A DNA stretch of 64,000 nucleotides from Bacteroidales bacterium (GTDB lineage Bacteria; Bacteroidota; Bacteroidia; Bacteroidales; Paludibacteraceae): contig DUQG01000003.1 in the NCBI GenBank assembly GCA_012837935.1, forward strand, positions 1-64,000, read 5' to 3'. The stretch's first letter is position 1, and every line of letters begins with the position of its first letter. The position numbers and the translations under genes are program-made. A model generated the notes under the pieces. The model was not told where the DNA came from. It ran no database searches and saw only the letters and a program-made list of their open reading frames with translations. Shown here one piece after another: positions 24,052 to 32,843 of this stretch.

Positions 24052-24204
24052 CTACCAGTTTTCGTAAGTGTAACCTTCCTCTTCACCTGTGCTTAGGTTG
24101 AAATCATTATTCGGTGGTGTCGGATTAGAGGCTAATTGTAATGAGATTTCGTTATCTAAACGAATCTCTTCCACTTCGGGAGTGATATATTTTCTTTTTG
24201 TCAT
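24052..24204 (-). CDS. 50-residue conserved mini-protein, copy 1
   Basis: ATG at 24202-24204 and TAG at 24052-24054 give a 50-residue protein beginning MTKRKYITPEVEEIRLDNEI and ending GEEEGYTYENW. The N-terminal ~26 residues are amphipathic; the rest is Pro/Asn/Glu-rich with Trp last. No signal peptide, Cys or membrane segment. It lies 127 bases downstream of the 1185-residue T9SS protein gene on the same strand. A second copy at 54928-55080 is 47/50 identical and also follows a T9SS protein gene with the same C-terminal region. Of 13 nucleotide differences, 9 are silent, so the gene is translated and selected. Function unknown; short proteins with a similar 'LDNEISL' stretch are, from memory, common in Bacteroidales. 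Confidence 0.85.
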   Translation of the reverse strand: MTKRKYITPEVEEIRLDNEISLQLASNPTPPNNDFNLSTGEEEGYTYENW

Positions 24205-24305
24205 AATATTTTAGTAGTTGGTAGATGCTAGTCGGGTTTCACGTTTCACGTTTCTCCGACTACATTCTACTGATTAATAAATTAATGTTATTGTTTGGTA
24301 ATGCA

Positions 24306-24325
24306 AGCGGGTTAGGAAACCCGCT
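24306..24325. repeat. GGTTAGGAAACC palindrome, copy 3
   Basis: AGCGGGTTAGGAAACCCGCT followed by GTCCC, placed 7 bases past the stop of the large T9SS gene. Stem differs from the other copies yet pairs fully. Confidence 0.75.
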
Positions 24326-24331
24326 GTCCCG

Positions 24332-27300
24332 CTATCTTACAACCACTTTTGTTGTTAGGTTATTTACTTTCACCATATAAACTCCTGCAGGAAGAGCTGT
24401 GCTTACTGTAGTAAGTTTTCCGCTGATAGCTTGTGTAGCTACTTGCTGACCTACACTGTTGAATACATAAATCATGCCGGATTGTGCATCGCTGTTTACG
24501 CTGATGCGGTTGTTATTTGCAAAGGCAAAGAAACCTGCTGCTTCAGCATTTTCCAATCCTGTAACAACGCCTGAGCGTGGGAATACCAATGCAAAGCGAT
24601 CCGTACCATCGTAAGCTTCTGCGAAGTTTACAGTGTAATCTCCGCTACTTAGGTCGGTAGCTACGTTAGCCACTTTATCCAACAAGTATGCTTTTTCTGC
24701 ACCGAAGTTCTCGAATTTGCTTGCTGAGAAGGTATATACACCGCTTTCTGCTTTTACACCTACGGCTGTTTCTACGTCATATTCAATAGCTGTACGGCTA
24801 TTCAATGCCAAACTTTCCGAACCTTTTACAGTGTAGATATTTAGACCCGGATTCATCATTTTAGATGAGTTCCAATCGTTATTAGCATTTTCGCTAAATA
24901 GAAGAATTGCCTCATCACTTACCGTACCGTTGCTTAGTGCCAGACGTAACTCTTGTTTTTCCGATACTTGCGGAGCGCGGAATACGGTGGTGCTGGTTCC
25001 CTTATGTGTACGCATTCCATTGATAAAGGTATAAGTAAAGTTACTTGTAACCTCCGGAGCTACTCTTACCCAAAAACCTTGCATTGGTGCAATATAGGCA
25101 TCATCTAAACTACCTTCACCTCCAGGTACACCCACATTACGATATTTGAATTGATATCCACTTTCTCCTTTAAAGAACAACCATATTGTTTTTTCTAGAT
25201 TTGCACTAGCTACTACTTCAGCACCGTCTAAGTAGGATGGATATGGGTTCCCCAAGAAGTTGAATTTTCTATCACCTATGGTTAGAATAACATTTTTATT
25301 ACCGCTGTTAAGTTCTGTTCCTGTGAAGCTGATAGTAGTAGTTCCTGGGCTTTCATTTTTACCTACTTGCACACCATATCCTTTACCTACTACCGGATTA
25401 GCGAATGCAACCGGAGATGACCACTGGTTATTACTTTCTGTAAATGTTATAGCATCACCGATATTAGTTGTAGTTACCGTACCACCTACAGGTGAACCGA
25501 TATAGTATGTTTGCGGTTTGTTTACTAATTGCTCTACGGTAATATTGCCTGCTACATTATTATCTGAGGAAGTTAAGAGAGTAGCGCCGCTCTGCACGAT
25601 AATATTTCCATTGTTTGTAAATGTACTATTAACAGAAAGTTCTTTGTCGGTTGCAATTGTTAATTCTCCGGTTGCATCAATTGTAAGGAAATTGACTGTA
25701 ACATCTACGTCATCAATTACATTATGTTTTACTGTAATACCATAACTCATATTTGACGGAACAGCGTCATTACCAATTTTATACCAGGTTGTACCGCCAT
25801 CAGTAATAACTTCCCAAGTAGCGCTTTCACTCCAATTTCCTGCTGCTCCTGATTGGAAAGTTTCTGTTGAATTAGCAAAGCGATAATTTGAATTTCTTGG
25901 TGTAGGTGCTCCCGCAACAAAGTCATTGTTATTATTATCTGTGTCTGTCGCTCCAAAATCTTTTCTTATAACAGCATTCGTATTGCTTGCGGCAGGTGCA
26001 GCATCTGAACCTTCATAATGTTTAGCACTTCCAGTTCCTACAAAATCCACTACATTTGCATCAAGAGTTGCATCATTATTACCGGAAAGTGCCGTTGTTT
26101 CTTGTACTAGAGCAACTCTCATATTCGATGCTCCCATTGTAATTGTACCAGTTACATCTGGTGTCGGTAAATCCTTTGTTCCACCCGAACCATCCGCTTG
26201 CTTAATAAGATAATAATGACCTGCCTTGATTGTACCGGTCAATTCTGTTACCTGATAATCACCTGTACCGGTAGCAGAGTTATATTGCACCGACCATCCT
26301 GTCAATACAACATCTGCACTTGTAGGATTATATAATTCAATAAAGTCGCTTTTATAAAGAGCGCCGCTATTACCGCCACCTCCATAAACTTGGCTAATTA
26401 CTACAGATTTATCTTTTACTTTTCCGGTTAAACTAAGCGTTTCATTCAATGTACCTGAAGCTAATGTAATATTTTCATTGTAAGAACCTGCAGCTAAACC
26501 TGCTTTAAGTCTTACATAAATTGTGGTTTCTGCCACTGTACCACCTGCCTGAGTAAGTATAATCGGACTTTCACTAACAAATGAAGCGCCTGTAGTTTTT
26601 GAAATTTCATAACTTGCCGGCGCTGTAATTGTTATATCAGCAGTTAAGTTAACACCGGAAACTGTAAACGACTTTTCGTCGGAAGGACCTGCTCCCGCCA
26701 TATATGAAAATCCTGTAAGAGAAGTCGGATTAATAGAAAGAGCGGGTACCGGCGCCGGTATATCAAATGCAACTGAAGTTGCCGACGTTAGAGTACCACT
26801 TGTGAAAGTAATAGTAGCTCCAGTAACAGCTCCGGTACTTGTTGCCGTTAAATCTGTAAAAGTAGCAGTTCCTGCAGTTGCCGTTTGAGTGGCAGTTCCA
26901 CCAAGAGTCCAAGCGCCTGCTCCAACAGCCGCAGCCACATCAGCTGTACTTGCTGTTTTATTACCGTATTGGTCTTGAATTTCCACTACCGGTTGTGTTG
27001 CAAGAGCAGTTCCATTTACTGCCGGCGCTGCCGGCTGTGTTGTAATAGTTAATTTAGTTGCAGCTCCCGCAGCAATATCTTGCGATACAAATGCATCTGC
27101 ATAACCTGTAGCTTTTACAACAATCGATTTTGTTCCTGCACTTCGCAGTAAAGCATCAACAGAAGGTGTAAAGGTTATTTTTCCTGCTGTAACGGAATAA
27201 GCTGACGCATTAAGTGCAGTACCACCTACCTCAATAGAGGTAATAGCTGCTCGCCATGTAGCATCATCCGTAAAAGTAACATCAAATGCATTATCAACTG

Positions 27301-27889
27301 TGGCGCCAACTGCGGCGGTAAGAGCCGGAGAAGGGGTGCCAGCAGCAGCCTGAAGTTTGTAAACTTTCAAGGTATAAGCACCACTTGCAATATATGATCT
27401 CCAATTTGTTTGATAAATAGATATACCTCGACTGCCTGCACTAGCGTGGTTTGATTTAAAGAAAAAGCCTTTAGCACCATTTAGTGATGCAGTAAACGTG
27501 TGAGTTGATGCATCAACTAAAGAAAATCCAGATGTTGAGTTTGTTGTAATTTCGCAGTATTTTGAAACTACCTCATTGAAAATTGTATAGCCATTTGTAG
27601 CATCTCCAACAATTTTCCACACGATAGATGTTGCTGGATTAACAATATCTGACCCCGAAAACGAAACAGACGTATTACCCAATCGTCCACTTGAAATAGT
27701 ATTTGTCATAGCACCATTATAAGTAGAATTTATTCCATAAAACACATAATAAGTGCCAGATTCGATTTCATTGAGTGCAGTAATCTCTTTAAACGTTCCT
27801 GTTCCAGAATACTGCCCCATCACTCCTACACTTCCCACCATCATTATTATAGCGAGAAGTGTCATTTTTAAAAAGTTTAGTTTTTTCAT
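24332..27889 (-). CDS. Large multidomain T9SS surface protein with lamin-tail domain
   Basis: 1185 residues with a signal peptide (1-25). Order: an N-terminal beta-rich domain (~27-175); a DUF1533/X2-like domain (~185-270, 'VVKATGYADAFVSQDI'); an Ig-like domain (~275-380); a second Ig-like domain (~385-490); a lamin-tail domain (~493-670, 'VVISQVYGGGGNSGALYKSDFIELYNP' type); a short beta-helix-like stretch (~690-770); and a C-terminal ~430-residue region ending in a T9SS sorting domain ('MIYVFNSVGQQVATQ', 'GVYMVKVNNLTTKVVVR'). That last region is about 85-90% identical to the end of the protein encoded at 52176-54814. No catalytic motif is seen: probably a surface adhesin or matrix protein. 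A 50-residue mini-protein gene follows. Confidence 0.88.
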   Translation of the reverse strand: MKKLNFLKMTLLAIIMMVGSVGVMGQYSGTGTFKEITALNEIESGTYYVFYGINSTYNGAMTNTISSGRLGNTSVSFSGSDIVNPATSIVWKIVGDATNGYTIFNEVVSKYCEITTNSTSGFSLVDASTHTFTASLNGAKGFFFKSNHASAGSRGISIYQTNWRSYIASGAYTLKVYKLQAAAGTPSPALTAAVGATVDNAFDVTFTDDATWRAAITSIEVGGTALNASAYSVTAGKITFTPSVDALLRSAGTKSIVVKATGYADAFVSQDIAAGAATKLTITTQPAAPAVNGTALATQPVVEIQDQYGNKTASTADVAAAVGAGAWTLGGTATQTATAGTATFTDLTATSTGAVTGATITFTSGTLTSATSVAFDIPAPVPALSINPTSLTGFSYMAGAGPSDEKSFTVSGVNLTADITITAPASYEISKTTGASFVSESPIILTQAGGTVAETTIYVRLKAGLAAGSYNENITLASGTLNETLSLTGKVKDKSVVISQVYGGGGNSGALYKSDFIELYNPTSADVVLTGWSVQYNSATGTGDYQVTELTGTIKAGHYYLIKQADGSGGTKDLPTPDVTGTITMGASNMRVALVQETTALSGNNDATLDANVVDFVGTGSAKHYEGSDAAPAASNTNAVIRKDFGATDTDNNNNDFVAGAPTPRNSNYRFANSTETFQSGAAGNWSESATWEVITDGGTTWYKIGNDAVPSNMSYGITVKHNVIDDVDVTVNFLTIDATGELTIATDKELSVNSTFTNNGNIIVQSGATLLTSSDNNVAGNITVEQLVNKPQTYYIGSPVGGTVTTTNIGDAITFTESNNQWSSPVAFANPVVGKGYGVQVGKNESPGTTTISFTGTELNSGNKNVILTIGDRKFNFLGNPYPSYLDGAEVVASANLEKTIWLFFKGESGYQFKYRNVGVPGGEGSLDDAYIAPMQGFWVRVAPEVTSNFTYTFINGMRTHKGTSTTVFRAPQVSEKQELRLALSNGTVSDEAILLFSENANNDWNSSKMMNPGLNIYTVKGSESLALNSRTAIEYDVETAVGVKAESGVYTFSASKFENFGAEKAYLLDKVANVATDLSSGDYTVNFAEAYDGTDRFALVFPRSGVVTGLENAEAAGFFAFANNNRISVNSDAQSGMIYVFNSVGQQVATQAISGKLTTVSTALPAGVYMVKVNNLTTKVVVR

Positions 27890-28201
27890 ATAAATAAAAT
27901 TTAGTTTAATAAAATATAATTTTCATTCCATAAATATAGTGATAATATTATTGAAAACCAACAAATTTGTTGTTACAAAATAGTGAAAATTTACTATACT
28001 TTCAGATTGACAGACGACTGAAAGTTAGACTTTTAGATTGATAGGCGATTACGTGCCATACTTCCAAATTGATAGATCTTTAGATAAACCTCTTACCCAA
28101 GAGCTGGTTTAGAGCCAGTCTTTGGATGGTGTATTTATTATATAACAAAAATCGTGCTTAAAAAGTTTATAGTCCGGTAGAGTTCCCCTAAATCCCAATA
28201 T

Positions 28202-28482
28202 CATTAAGTTAAGGGTTAAACCATTGATAGTTAATTGACTTTAAACACAGAGGCAAAGAGAAAATAGATAAACAATAGGCGATATAATCTTTATTGATAG
28301 AAAACAGAGAATGTTACACGACATTTACACAGAGCCCCCATCCGACTTCCCCCTCAAGTTTCTCTAAATCCGCTTGCGGATTTCCTCTTTTTTCTTTTAA
28401 CAACTAAAAATATTGAACACTCTTTGCCTCTGTGTTGAATTATATTTGATTGATTTTCAGCTAATTGTTTCTTAACTTAATG
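28202..28482. repeat. 281-bp element with imperfect terminal inverted repeats
   Basis: Ends are CATTAAGTTAAG (28202-28213) and CTTAACTTAATG (28471-28482). Further in, AACACAGAGGCAAAGAG (from ~28244) pairs with CTCTTTGCCTCTGTGTT (to ~28436). The ~65-bp arms are imperfect. No coding capacity: MITE-like. Together with the next element it fills most of the 1.3-kb gene-free spacer 27890-29222. Confidence 0.7.
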
Positions 28483-28499
28483 ACATTGCCCTAAATTCG

Positions 28500-28865
28500 G
28501 TTCAAACAAAAAAGTTGTGGGGAATAAAACGATAAATGATTAGCTTGTTTTTTAGCTGAAATCAATTGCCGCTGCTTGTCCCGAATTTCGGGAATTTTTA
28601 ATCCACGATATTTATCGGGAGTGGATAATTCATTTAGAGAGCACAAGGCTTTAGCCAAAATTTACATAAGTTTGGGCTAAAGCCCTTTGGAAACTAATTA
28701 CGTTTTCAGTTGGGACTTTCGGCAACCTTGTCCGTTAACCAACGGAAGCCGAAAGATAACTAACCCGTTATTTTTTATGTTCGGCTGGAAGCCAAACATC
28801 CCCACAGTTAAGTTTCTTTTCTACTGGAACTTTTTTCATTCTCCCCACAACTTTTTTGCTTGAAC
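28500..28865. repeat. 366-bp element with 23-bp terminal inverted repeats
   Basis: Left end begins GTTCAAACAAAAAAGTTGTG (28500-28522) and the right end is its inverse with one mismatch (28843-28865, finishing ..TTTTTTGCTTGAAC). It lies directly beside the 281-bp element and encloses a GGCTTTAGCC repeat and a CTTTCGGC-CCAACGG-type palindrome. No gene inside. Confidence 0.75.
28564..28690. repeat. GGCTTTAGCC-family repeat (copy 3)
   Basis: Contains CCCGAATTTCGGG, CACGATATTTATCGGGAGTG, AGGCTTTAGCC and GGGCTAAAGCCC in the same order as 38766-38985, but diverged. It is nested inside the 366-bp inverted-repeat element. Confidence 0.75.
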
Positions 28866-28874
28866 CCAATCTTT

Positions 28875-28896
28875 CTCTCGGTTAGGAAACCGAGAG
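28875..28896. repeat. GGTTAGGAAACC palindrome, copy 4
   Basis: CTCTC-GGTTAGGAAACC-GAGAG, tail TTCC, then within 70 bases GCCAATGCACCC, as after copy 2. Confidence 0.75.
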
Positions 28897-28951
28897 TTCC
28901 AAAATCGAGAGGCTATTAGAATCATCGGCAAGATGCCAATGCACCCCACCA

Positions 28952-28999
28952 AACAAAGAAAACCTAAAAAAACTTTCGCTCTTTTAGGTTTTCTTTGTT
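28952..28999. terminator. Strong hairpin, probable terminator
   Basis: AACAAAGAAAACCTAAAA pairs over 18 bases with TTTTAGGTTTTCTTTGTT, loop of 12. It lies about 225 bases past the ftsH stop, beyond a repeat element. Confidence 0.65.
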
Positions 29000-29017
29000 A
29001 TACTTTACTTGGTTTAT

Positions 29018-29200
29018 GTGAGTTCGATATAATTTTTGTCCGTAGGACATCTATATCAATAGCATAGAATTTGTCAGCTAATATTTTCCCGTAGGGAATA
29101 TGGGTATGCTAGGATATATGTTTCTATTGATATTAATTTCCTACGGAAAATTAAGTAGCTTTCAATCAAGCAATTATTCTAATTTTTATATCGAACTCAC
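29018..29200. repeat. CCGTAGG hairpin-array element (E1) with perfect 15-bp terminal inverted repeats
   Basis: Bounded by GTGAGTTCGATATAA (29018-29032) and TTATATCGAACTCAC (29186-29200). Inside are GTCC-GTA-GGAC (29038), TTCCC-GTA-GGGAA (29086) and TTTCC-TAC-GGAAA (29137), with ATATCAATAG near the left and CTATTGATAT near the right so the halves can also pair. Related arrays lie at 32600-32782 and 62121-62286. Confidence 0.8.
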
Positions 29201-29222
29201 GTTAATGTTATGTTTGAAATAT

Positions 29223-31289
29223 CTAATAATTCACTTTGTTTGTATCATCAGATTTCTCATTTTTATCATATTCTTCCGCTACGCTTGGCGTTTCGGTTTC
29301 TTTCACTTCTGTTGTTTTTGTTTTATCAGATTTCTTTTCCTCAACTTCCGCCTCTTCGTTAAGTCGCATAAGTTCATCACTGCGAGATGCCCACGGACGT
29401 TTACCAAATATTTTTTCCAAATCTTCTGCAAAAATAACCTCTCTTTCAAGTAGCAATTCCGCCAACTTATTATGACCTTCCGCATTTTCTTGCAAAATTT
29501 TCTTAGCGCGTTCGTATTGCTCTGCTACAATTGCTTTTGCTTCTTTATCAATCAGTTCTGCGGTGGTTTCGCTATAAGGTTTTGTAAATCCGTACTCATT
29601 GCCTGACGAATCGTAGTAACTCAAGTTCGGCAATTTATCGCTCATTCCAAAGTAAGCTACCATCGCGTAAGCTCGCTTAGTTACACGTTCCAAATCATTC
29701 AAAGCGCCTGTGGAAGTTTGGTCTAAGAACACCTCTTCAGCAGCACGTCCGCCAAGTGTAGCACACATCTCATCCAGCATATGCTCTTTGATGGTTAGTT
29801 GTCGCTCCTCAGGCAGATACCAAGCCGCACCAAGTGCCATCCCACGTGGCACAATCGTTACTTTTACCAACGGATTGGCATGTTCCAATTTCCAGCTAAT
29901 TGTGGCGTGTCCGGCTTCATGATAAGCAATTGACTTTTTCTCCGCCATCGTGATAATTTTGTTTTTCTTTTCCAAACCGCCGATAATTCTATCCACCGCA
30001 TCCAAGAAGTCTTGCTTGCCTACATAGCTTTTATTATGACGTGCAGCAATCAGAGCTGCCTCATTACATACGTTGGCAATATCTGCACCTGAAAATCCGG
30101 GTGTTTGACGTGATAAAAAGTCAATATCAACTGTATCATCTATTTTGATAGGACGAAGGTGGACTTTGAAAATATCTTTGCGCTCGTGCACATCCGGTAA
30201 ATCTACATGAATCTGACGGTCAAAGCGTCCGGCACGAAGCAGTGCTTTATCGAGAATATCGGCACGGTTGGTTGCAGCAAGAATAATCACACCAGAATTT
30301 GAACCAAAACCGTCCATCTCCGTAAGTAGTTGGTTAAGTGTGTTTTCTCGCTCGTCGTTTCCACCGAAGTTTACATTTTTACCTCTTGCACGTCCTACGG
30401 CGTCAATCTCGTCAATAAAAATAATGCTCGGCGCTTTCTCTTTAGCTTGGCGGAATAAGTCGCGTACGCGAGATGCACCTACACCCACAAACATTTCCAC
30501 AAAGTCAGAACCCGACATAGAGAAAAACGGCACGTCAGCTTCTCCGGCAACAGCTTTGGCAAGTAGCGTTTTTCCTGTTCCCGGCGGTCCTACAAGTAGT
30601 GCACCTTTCGGAATTTTTCCACCTAATTCTGTATATTTTGACGGATTTTTCAAGAAGGCTACAATCTCTTCAATCTCTTGCTTGGCACCTTCCAGTCCGG
30701 CAACATCTTTGAACGTAATTTTATTTTTTCCATCGCCTTTTTCAAAAAGTTGTGCTTTGGATTTTCCTACATTGAAAATACCGCCTGCTCCTCCACCGCC
30801 CATGCCCATCATTCGGCGATTGAGCATCCAGAATAGGAACGCTAGCAAAATCACAGGCAGAAATACCATCAAGATGCCCATGTAGTCGTTATCCTGCATC
30901 ACTTCCAACTCTATTTTTCTGCCGGTATCTTCACGGATTTTATCCACAGATCTAAGCACGGCATCATCCGATGTTACTTTAGCAGCTATGAATCTATCTT
31001 TGGCGTAAACTGTTGTGTCCTTGCCATATACATGCGCCATGGAGTCTTTCAGCACATAGCCGAGTACGTTTTTCTTGTTCGAGTAAACTTCTACTCGGTC
31101 AATATATCCCTTTGTCAGATAGCTTTCAAAGGTCGTCCAAGGCACCATTTTCGAGGTTTTATTGTCCTTGAAAAAAATACTGCTGATAAAAGCAAATATA
31201 ATTAACATATAGAGCCAACTCAAACTGAATTTCGGTTTGCTGCCTTGCGGTTTATTTTTTGGGTTTCTATTTAAATCTTTCTTTTCCAT
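29223..31289 (-). CDS. ftsH: ATP-dependent zinc metalloprotease FtsH
   Basis: 688 residues. Membrane segments at ~27-42 and ~132-152 flank a periplasmic region. The AAA+ domain has Walker A '[15 protein letters not shown]' (~230), Walker B '[13 protein letters not shown]' and the second region of homology '[20 protein letters not shown]'. The M41 peptidase zinc motif is '[11 protein letters not shown]'-like (HEAGH at ~455). The tail (~640-688) is Glu/Lys-rich and disordered. FtsH is a membrane-bound hexamer degrading misfolded membrane and some regulatory proteins. Likely last gene of an operon: OMP gene - rsfS - ftsH. Confidence 0.97.
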   Translation of the reverse strand: MEKKDLNRNPKNKPQGSKPKFSLSWLYMLIIFAFISSIFFKDNKTSKMVPWTTFESYLTKGYIDRVEVYSNKKNVLGYVLKDSMAHVYGKDTTVYAKDRFIAAKVTSDDAVLRSVDKIREDTGRKIELEVMQDNDYMGILMVFLPVILLAFLFWMLNRRMMGMGGGGAGGIFNVGKSKAQLFEKGDGKNKITFKDVAGLEGAKQEIEEIVAFLKNPSKYTELGGKIPKGALLVGPPGTGKTLLAKAVAGEADVPFFSMSGSDFVEMFVGVGASRVRDLFRQAKEKAPSIIFIDEIDAVGRARGKNVNFGGNDERENTLNQLLTEMDGFGSNSGVIILAATNRADILDKALLRAGRFDRQIHVDLPDVHERKDIFKVHLRPIKIDDTVDIDFLSRQTPGFSGADIANVCNEAALIAARHNKSYVGKQDFLDAVDRIIGGLEKKNKIITMAEKKSIAYHEAGHATISWKLEHANPLVKVTIVPRGMALGAAWYLPEERQLTIKEHMLDEMCATLGGRAAEEVFLDQTSTGALNDLERVTKRAYAMVAYFGMSDKLPNLSYYDSSGNEYGFTKPYSETTAELIDKEAKAIVAEQYERAKKILQENAEGHNKLAELLLEREVIFAEDLEKIFGKRPWASRSDELMRLNEEAEVEEKKSDKTKTTEVKETETPSVAEEYDKNEKSDDTNKVNY

Positions 31290-31411
31290 TTAATTGATAG
31301 TTATTTTCTTTTAGTGCAAAACAAAACAATCGTTACACCGAAAAAGGCGTAACGTTGCTCTACTATTTTAACACTTAAATCACATCTTTTGTTTTTATAA
31401 ATGCCTGAAAA

Positions 31412-31771
31412 TTAGTCCAAATCATGAATAAAATTCAAATCGGCATCTTGCCACAAATGTTCCAAATCATAAAATTCACGGAATGGACGTTGAAACACGT
31501 GTACAATTATTTGTCCGTAATCCATGGCAATCCATTGACTATTCTCGAAACCATCTGTAGCAAAGGGTTTTACGTCCAGTTTTTCGTTTACCCAGTCTTT
31601 AATGGAATGCGCAATGGCATTAACCTGCACATTTGAATCGCCTTCGCAAATTACAAAATAGCTGCAAGGCGCATCTTGTAGCTTGTTTAAATCGACCACT
31701 ACAATTTTTTCACCTTTTTTCTCCTGAATTCCTTCAACAATTTTTTCTACAATTTCTTTGTTTTCTACCAT
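31412..31771 (-). CDS. rsfS: Ribosomal silencing factor RsfS
   Basis: 119 residues, the standard size for RsfS/Iojap. Family motifs: 'DLNKLQDAPCSYFVICEGDSN' (split motif at ~25-45), 'KPFATDGFENSQWIAMDYG' and 'IIVHVFQRPFREFYDLEHLW'. RsfS binds ribosomal protein uL14 on the 50S subunit and blocks subunit joining, saving energy in stationary phase or starvation. It starts 27 bases after the OMP gene and ends 122 bases before ftsH, all on the same strand. rsfS next to ftsH is a known Bacteroidota arrangement. Confidence 0.95.
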   Translation of the reverse strand: MVENKEIVEKIVEGIQEKKGEKIVVVDLNKLQDAPCSYFVICEGDSNVQVNAIAHSIKDWVNEKLDVKPFATDGFENSQWIAMDYGQIIVHVFQRPFREFYDLEHLWQDADLNFIHDLD

Positions 31772-31798
31772 GCTTAAAATATATAAATAGCTGTTTTT

Positions 31799-32551
31799 CT
31801 AAAAAATAAATGAAAGGCTGAGTCCGGCACTGTACAGTTTCGTATTTCCTTCGCCCATAAATTCACCTAAATGATTCTGTTCAATTATTGTACCTGAAAT
31901 TTGCTGAATTTTTCCAAAAAGCCCGATGTTGAATGCCGTTTTTTCAGCGATTTGAAAATTAACGCCACCGGAAAGCTTAAAATAAGCGCCTCCACCGTAG
32001 TTTTCGTTTAGTTTAAATGTGTAGCCGACATGAGAAGCTATAAAAGGCGCCGTCTTATTTGTTGTAAAAGTTTTTTGTAATAAAATAAAAACAGGTAAAA
32101 ATGTCAGTTTGTTCGAGTTGTTTTTTGCCAAACTTGTCTCATATCCAACGCCTAAACCTAAAAAACCATTGCTACCAAAAGCATTTTTAGAACCGAATGC
32201 CAGTGAAACAGCCATCGCAGGTGAAGCTGGAATGGGAGTGGCTTTGGCGCTTGCAACGCCACCATTTATTTCTATTATTCCGGTAAAATTTCCTTGATGC
32301 TGTGTCGGTTTTACTTCCGGTTTACGAGTTGTTTCTTCTTGCTCAATGCTTACGATTTCAGAAAGTTGAAATTGAAAGCGCTTGCCGTCATCCGTTTTTA
32401 GTGTCAGAACTTTATCCGTTTGGCTGATGATTTTACCCTGAACTTTTTCACCGCTTTTCAGTAAAATCACGTCACGCACAATACTTTCTTGTGCAAATGC
32501 TGTGTTCGTAATAACTAACAGTATGACGAGTAAACGGCTGAATCTATTCAT
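31799..32551 (-). CDS. Outer-membrane beta-barrel protein with N-terminal SH3-like segment
   Basis: 250 residues with a signal peptide (1-20, cut after AFA). Residues ~24-72 ('VILLKSGEKVQGKIISQTDKV') form a small beta-barrel module that recurs in Bacteroidota exported proteins. After a linker, ~90-250 consists of alternating amphipathic strands ending in Phe ('LYSAGLSLSFIF'), typical for an 8-stranded outer-membrane barrel inserted by BamA. Family name not recognised. First of the apparent OMP-rsfS-ftsH unit. Confidence 0.8.
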   Translation of the reverse strand: MNRFSRLLVILLVITNTAFAQESIVRDVILLKSGEKVQGKIISQTDKVLTLKTDDGKRFQFQLSEIVSIEQEETTRKPEVKPTQHQGNFTGIIEINGGVASAKATPIPASPAMAVSLAFGSKNAFGSNGFLGLGVGYETSLAKNNSNKLTFLPVFILLQKTFTTNKTAPFIASHVGYTFKLNENYGGGAYFKLSGGVNFQIAEKTAFNIGLFGKIQQISGTIIEQNHLGEFMGEGNTKLYSAGLSLSFIF

Positions 32552-32599
32552 TTTAATAGTATAGTTATTCGTAAGTCTTCCTAATTTTTATTTTCGGTT

Positions 32600-32782
32600 T
32601 CACCGTAGGTGATAAATATCAATAGAGTATAGATATGAAGTGCAAAATATTCCCCGTAGGGGATTGACAACACAATTATAGCAAAAATTAAAAAACGTAT
32701 AAATTTATTCCCTACGGGAAATGTTTATAGGGTGTAAACTTCTCCACGAGCTATCGGGGTTGATATTAATTCCCTACGAGAA
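32600..32782. repeat. CCGTAGG hairpin-array element (E2)
   Basis: Four short hairpins: TCACC-GTA-GGTGA (32600), TCCCC-GTA-GGGGA (32651), TTCCC-TAC-GGGAA (32708) and TTCCC-TAC-GAGAA (32770). Order GTA, GTA, TAC, TAC is the same as in 62121-62286. The inner sequence GATAAATATCAATAG and TTGATATTAAT allow the outer halves to pair. Confidence 0.8.
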
Positions 32783-32843
32783 AATATCTGCAAAAATATT
32801 TTGTATTATTTAGTGCCCAATGCGAATAATCAATAAAAACTTG

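Noticed and set aside
30268-30885. 205-codon open frame opposite ftsH
   Set aside because: Antisense shadow of a highly conserved gene; no protein features.
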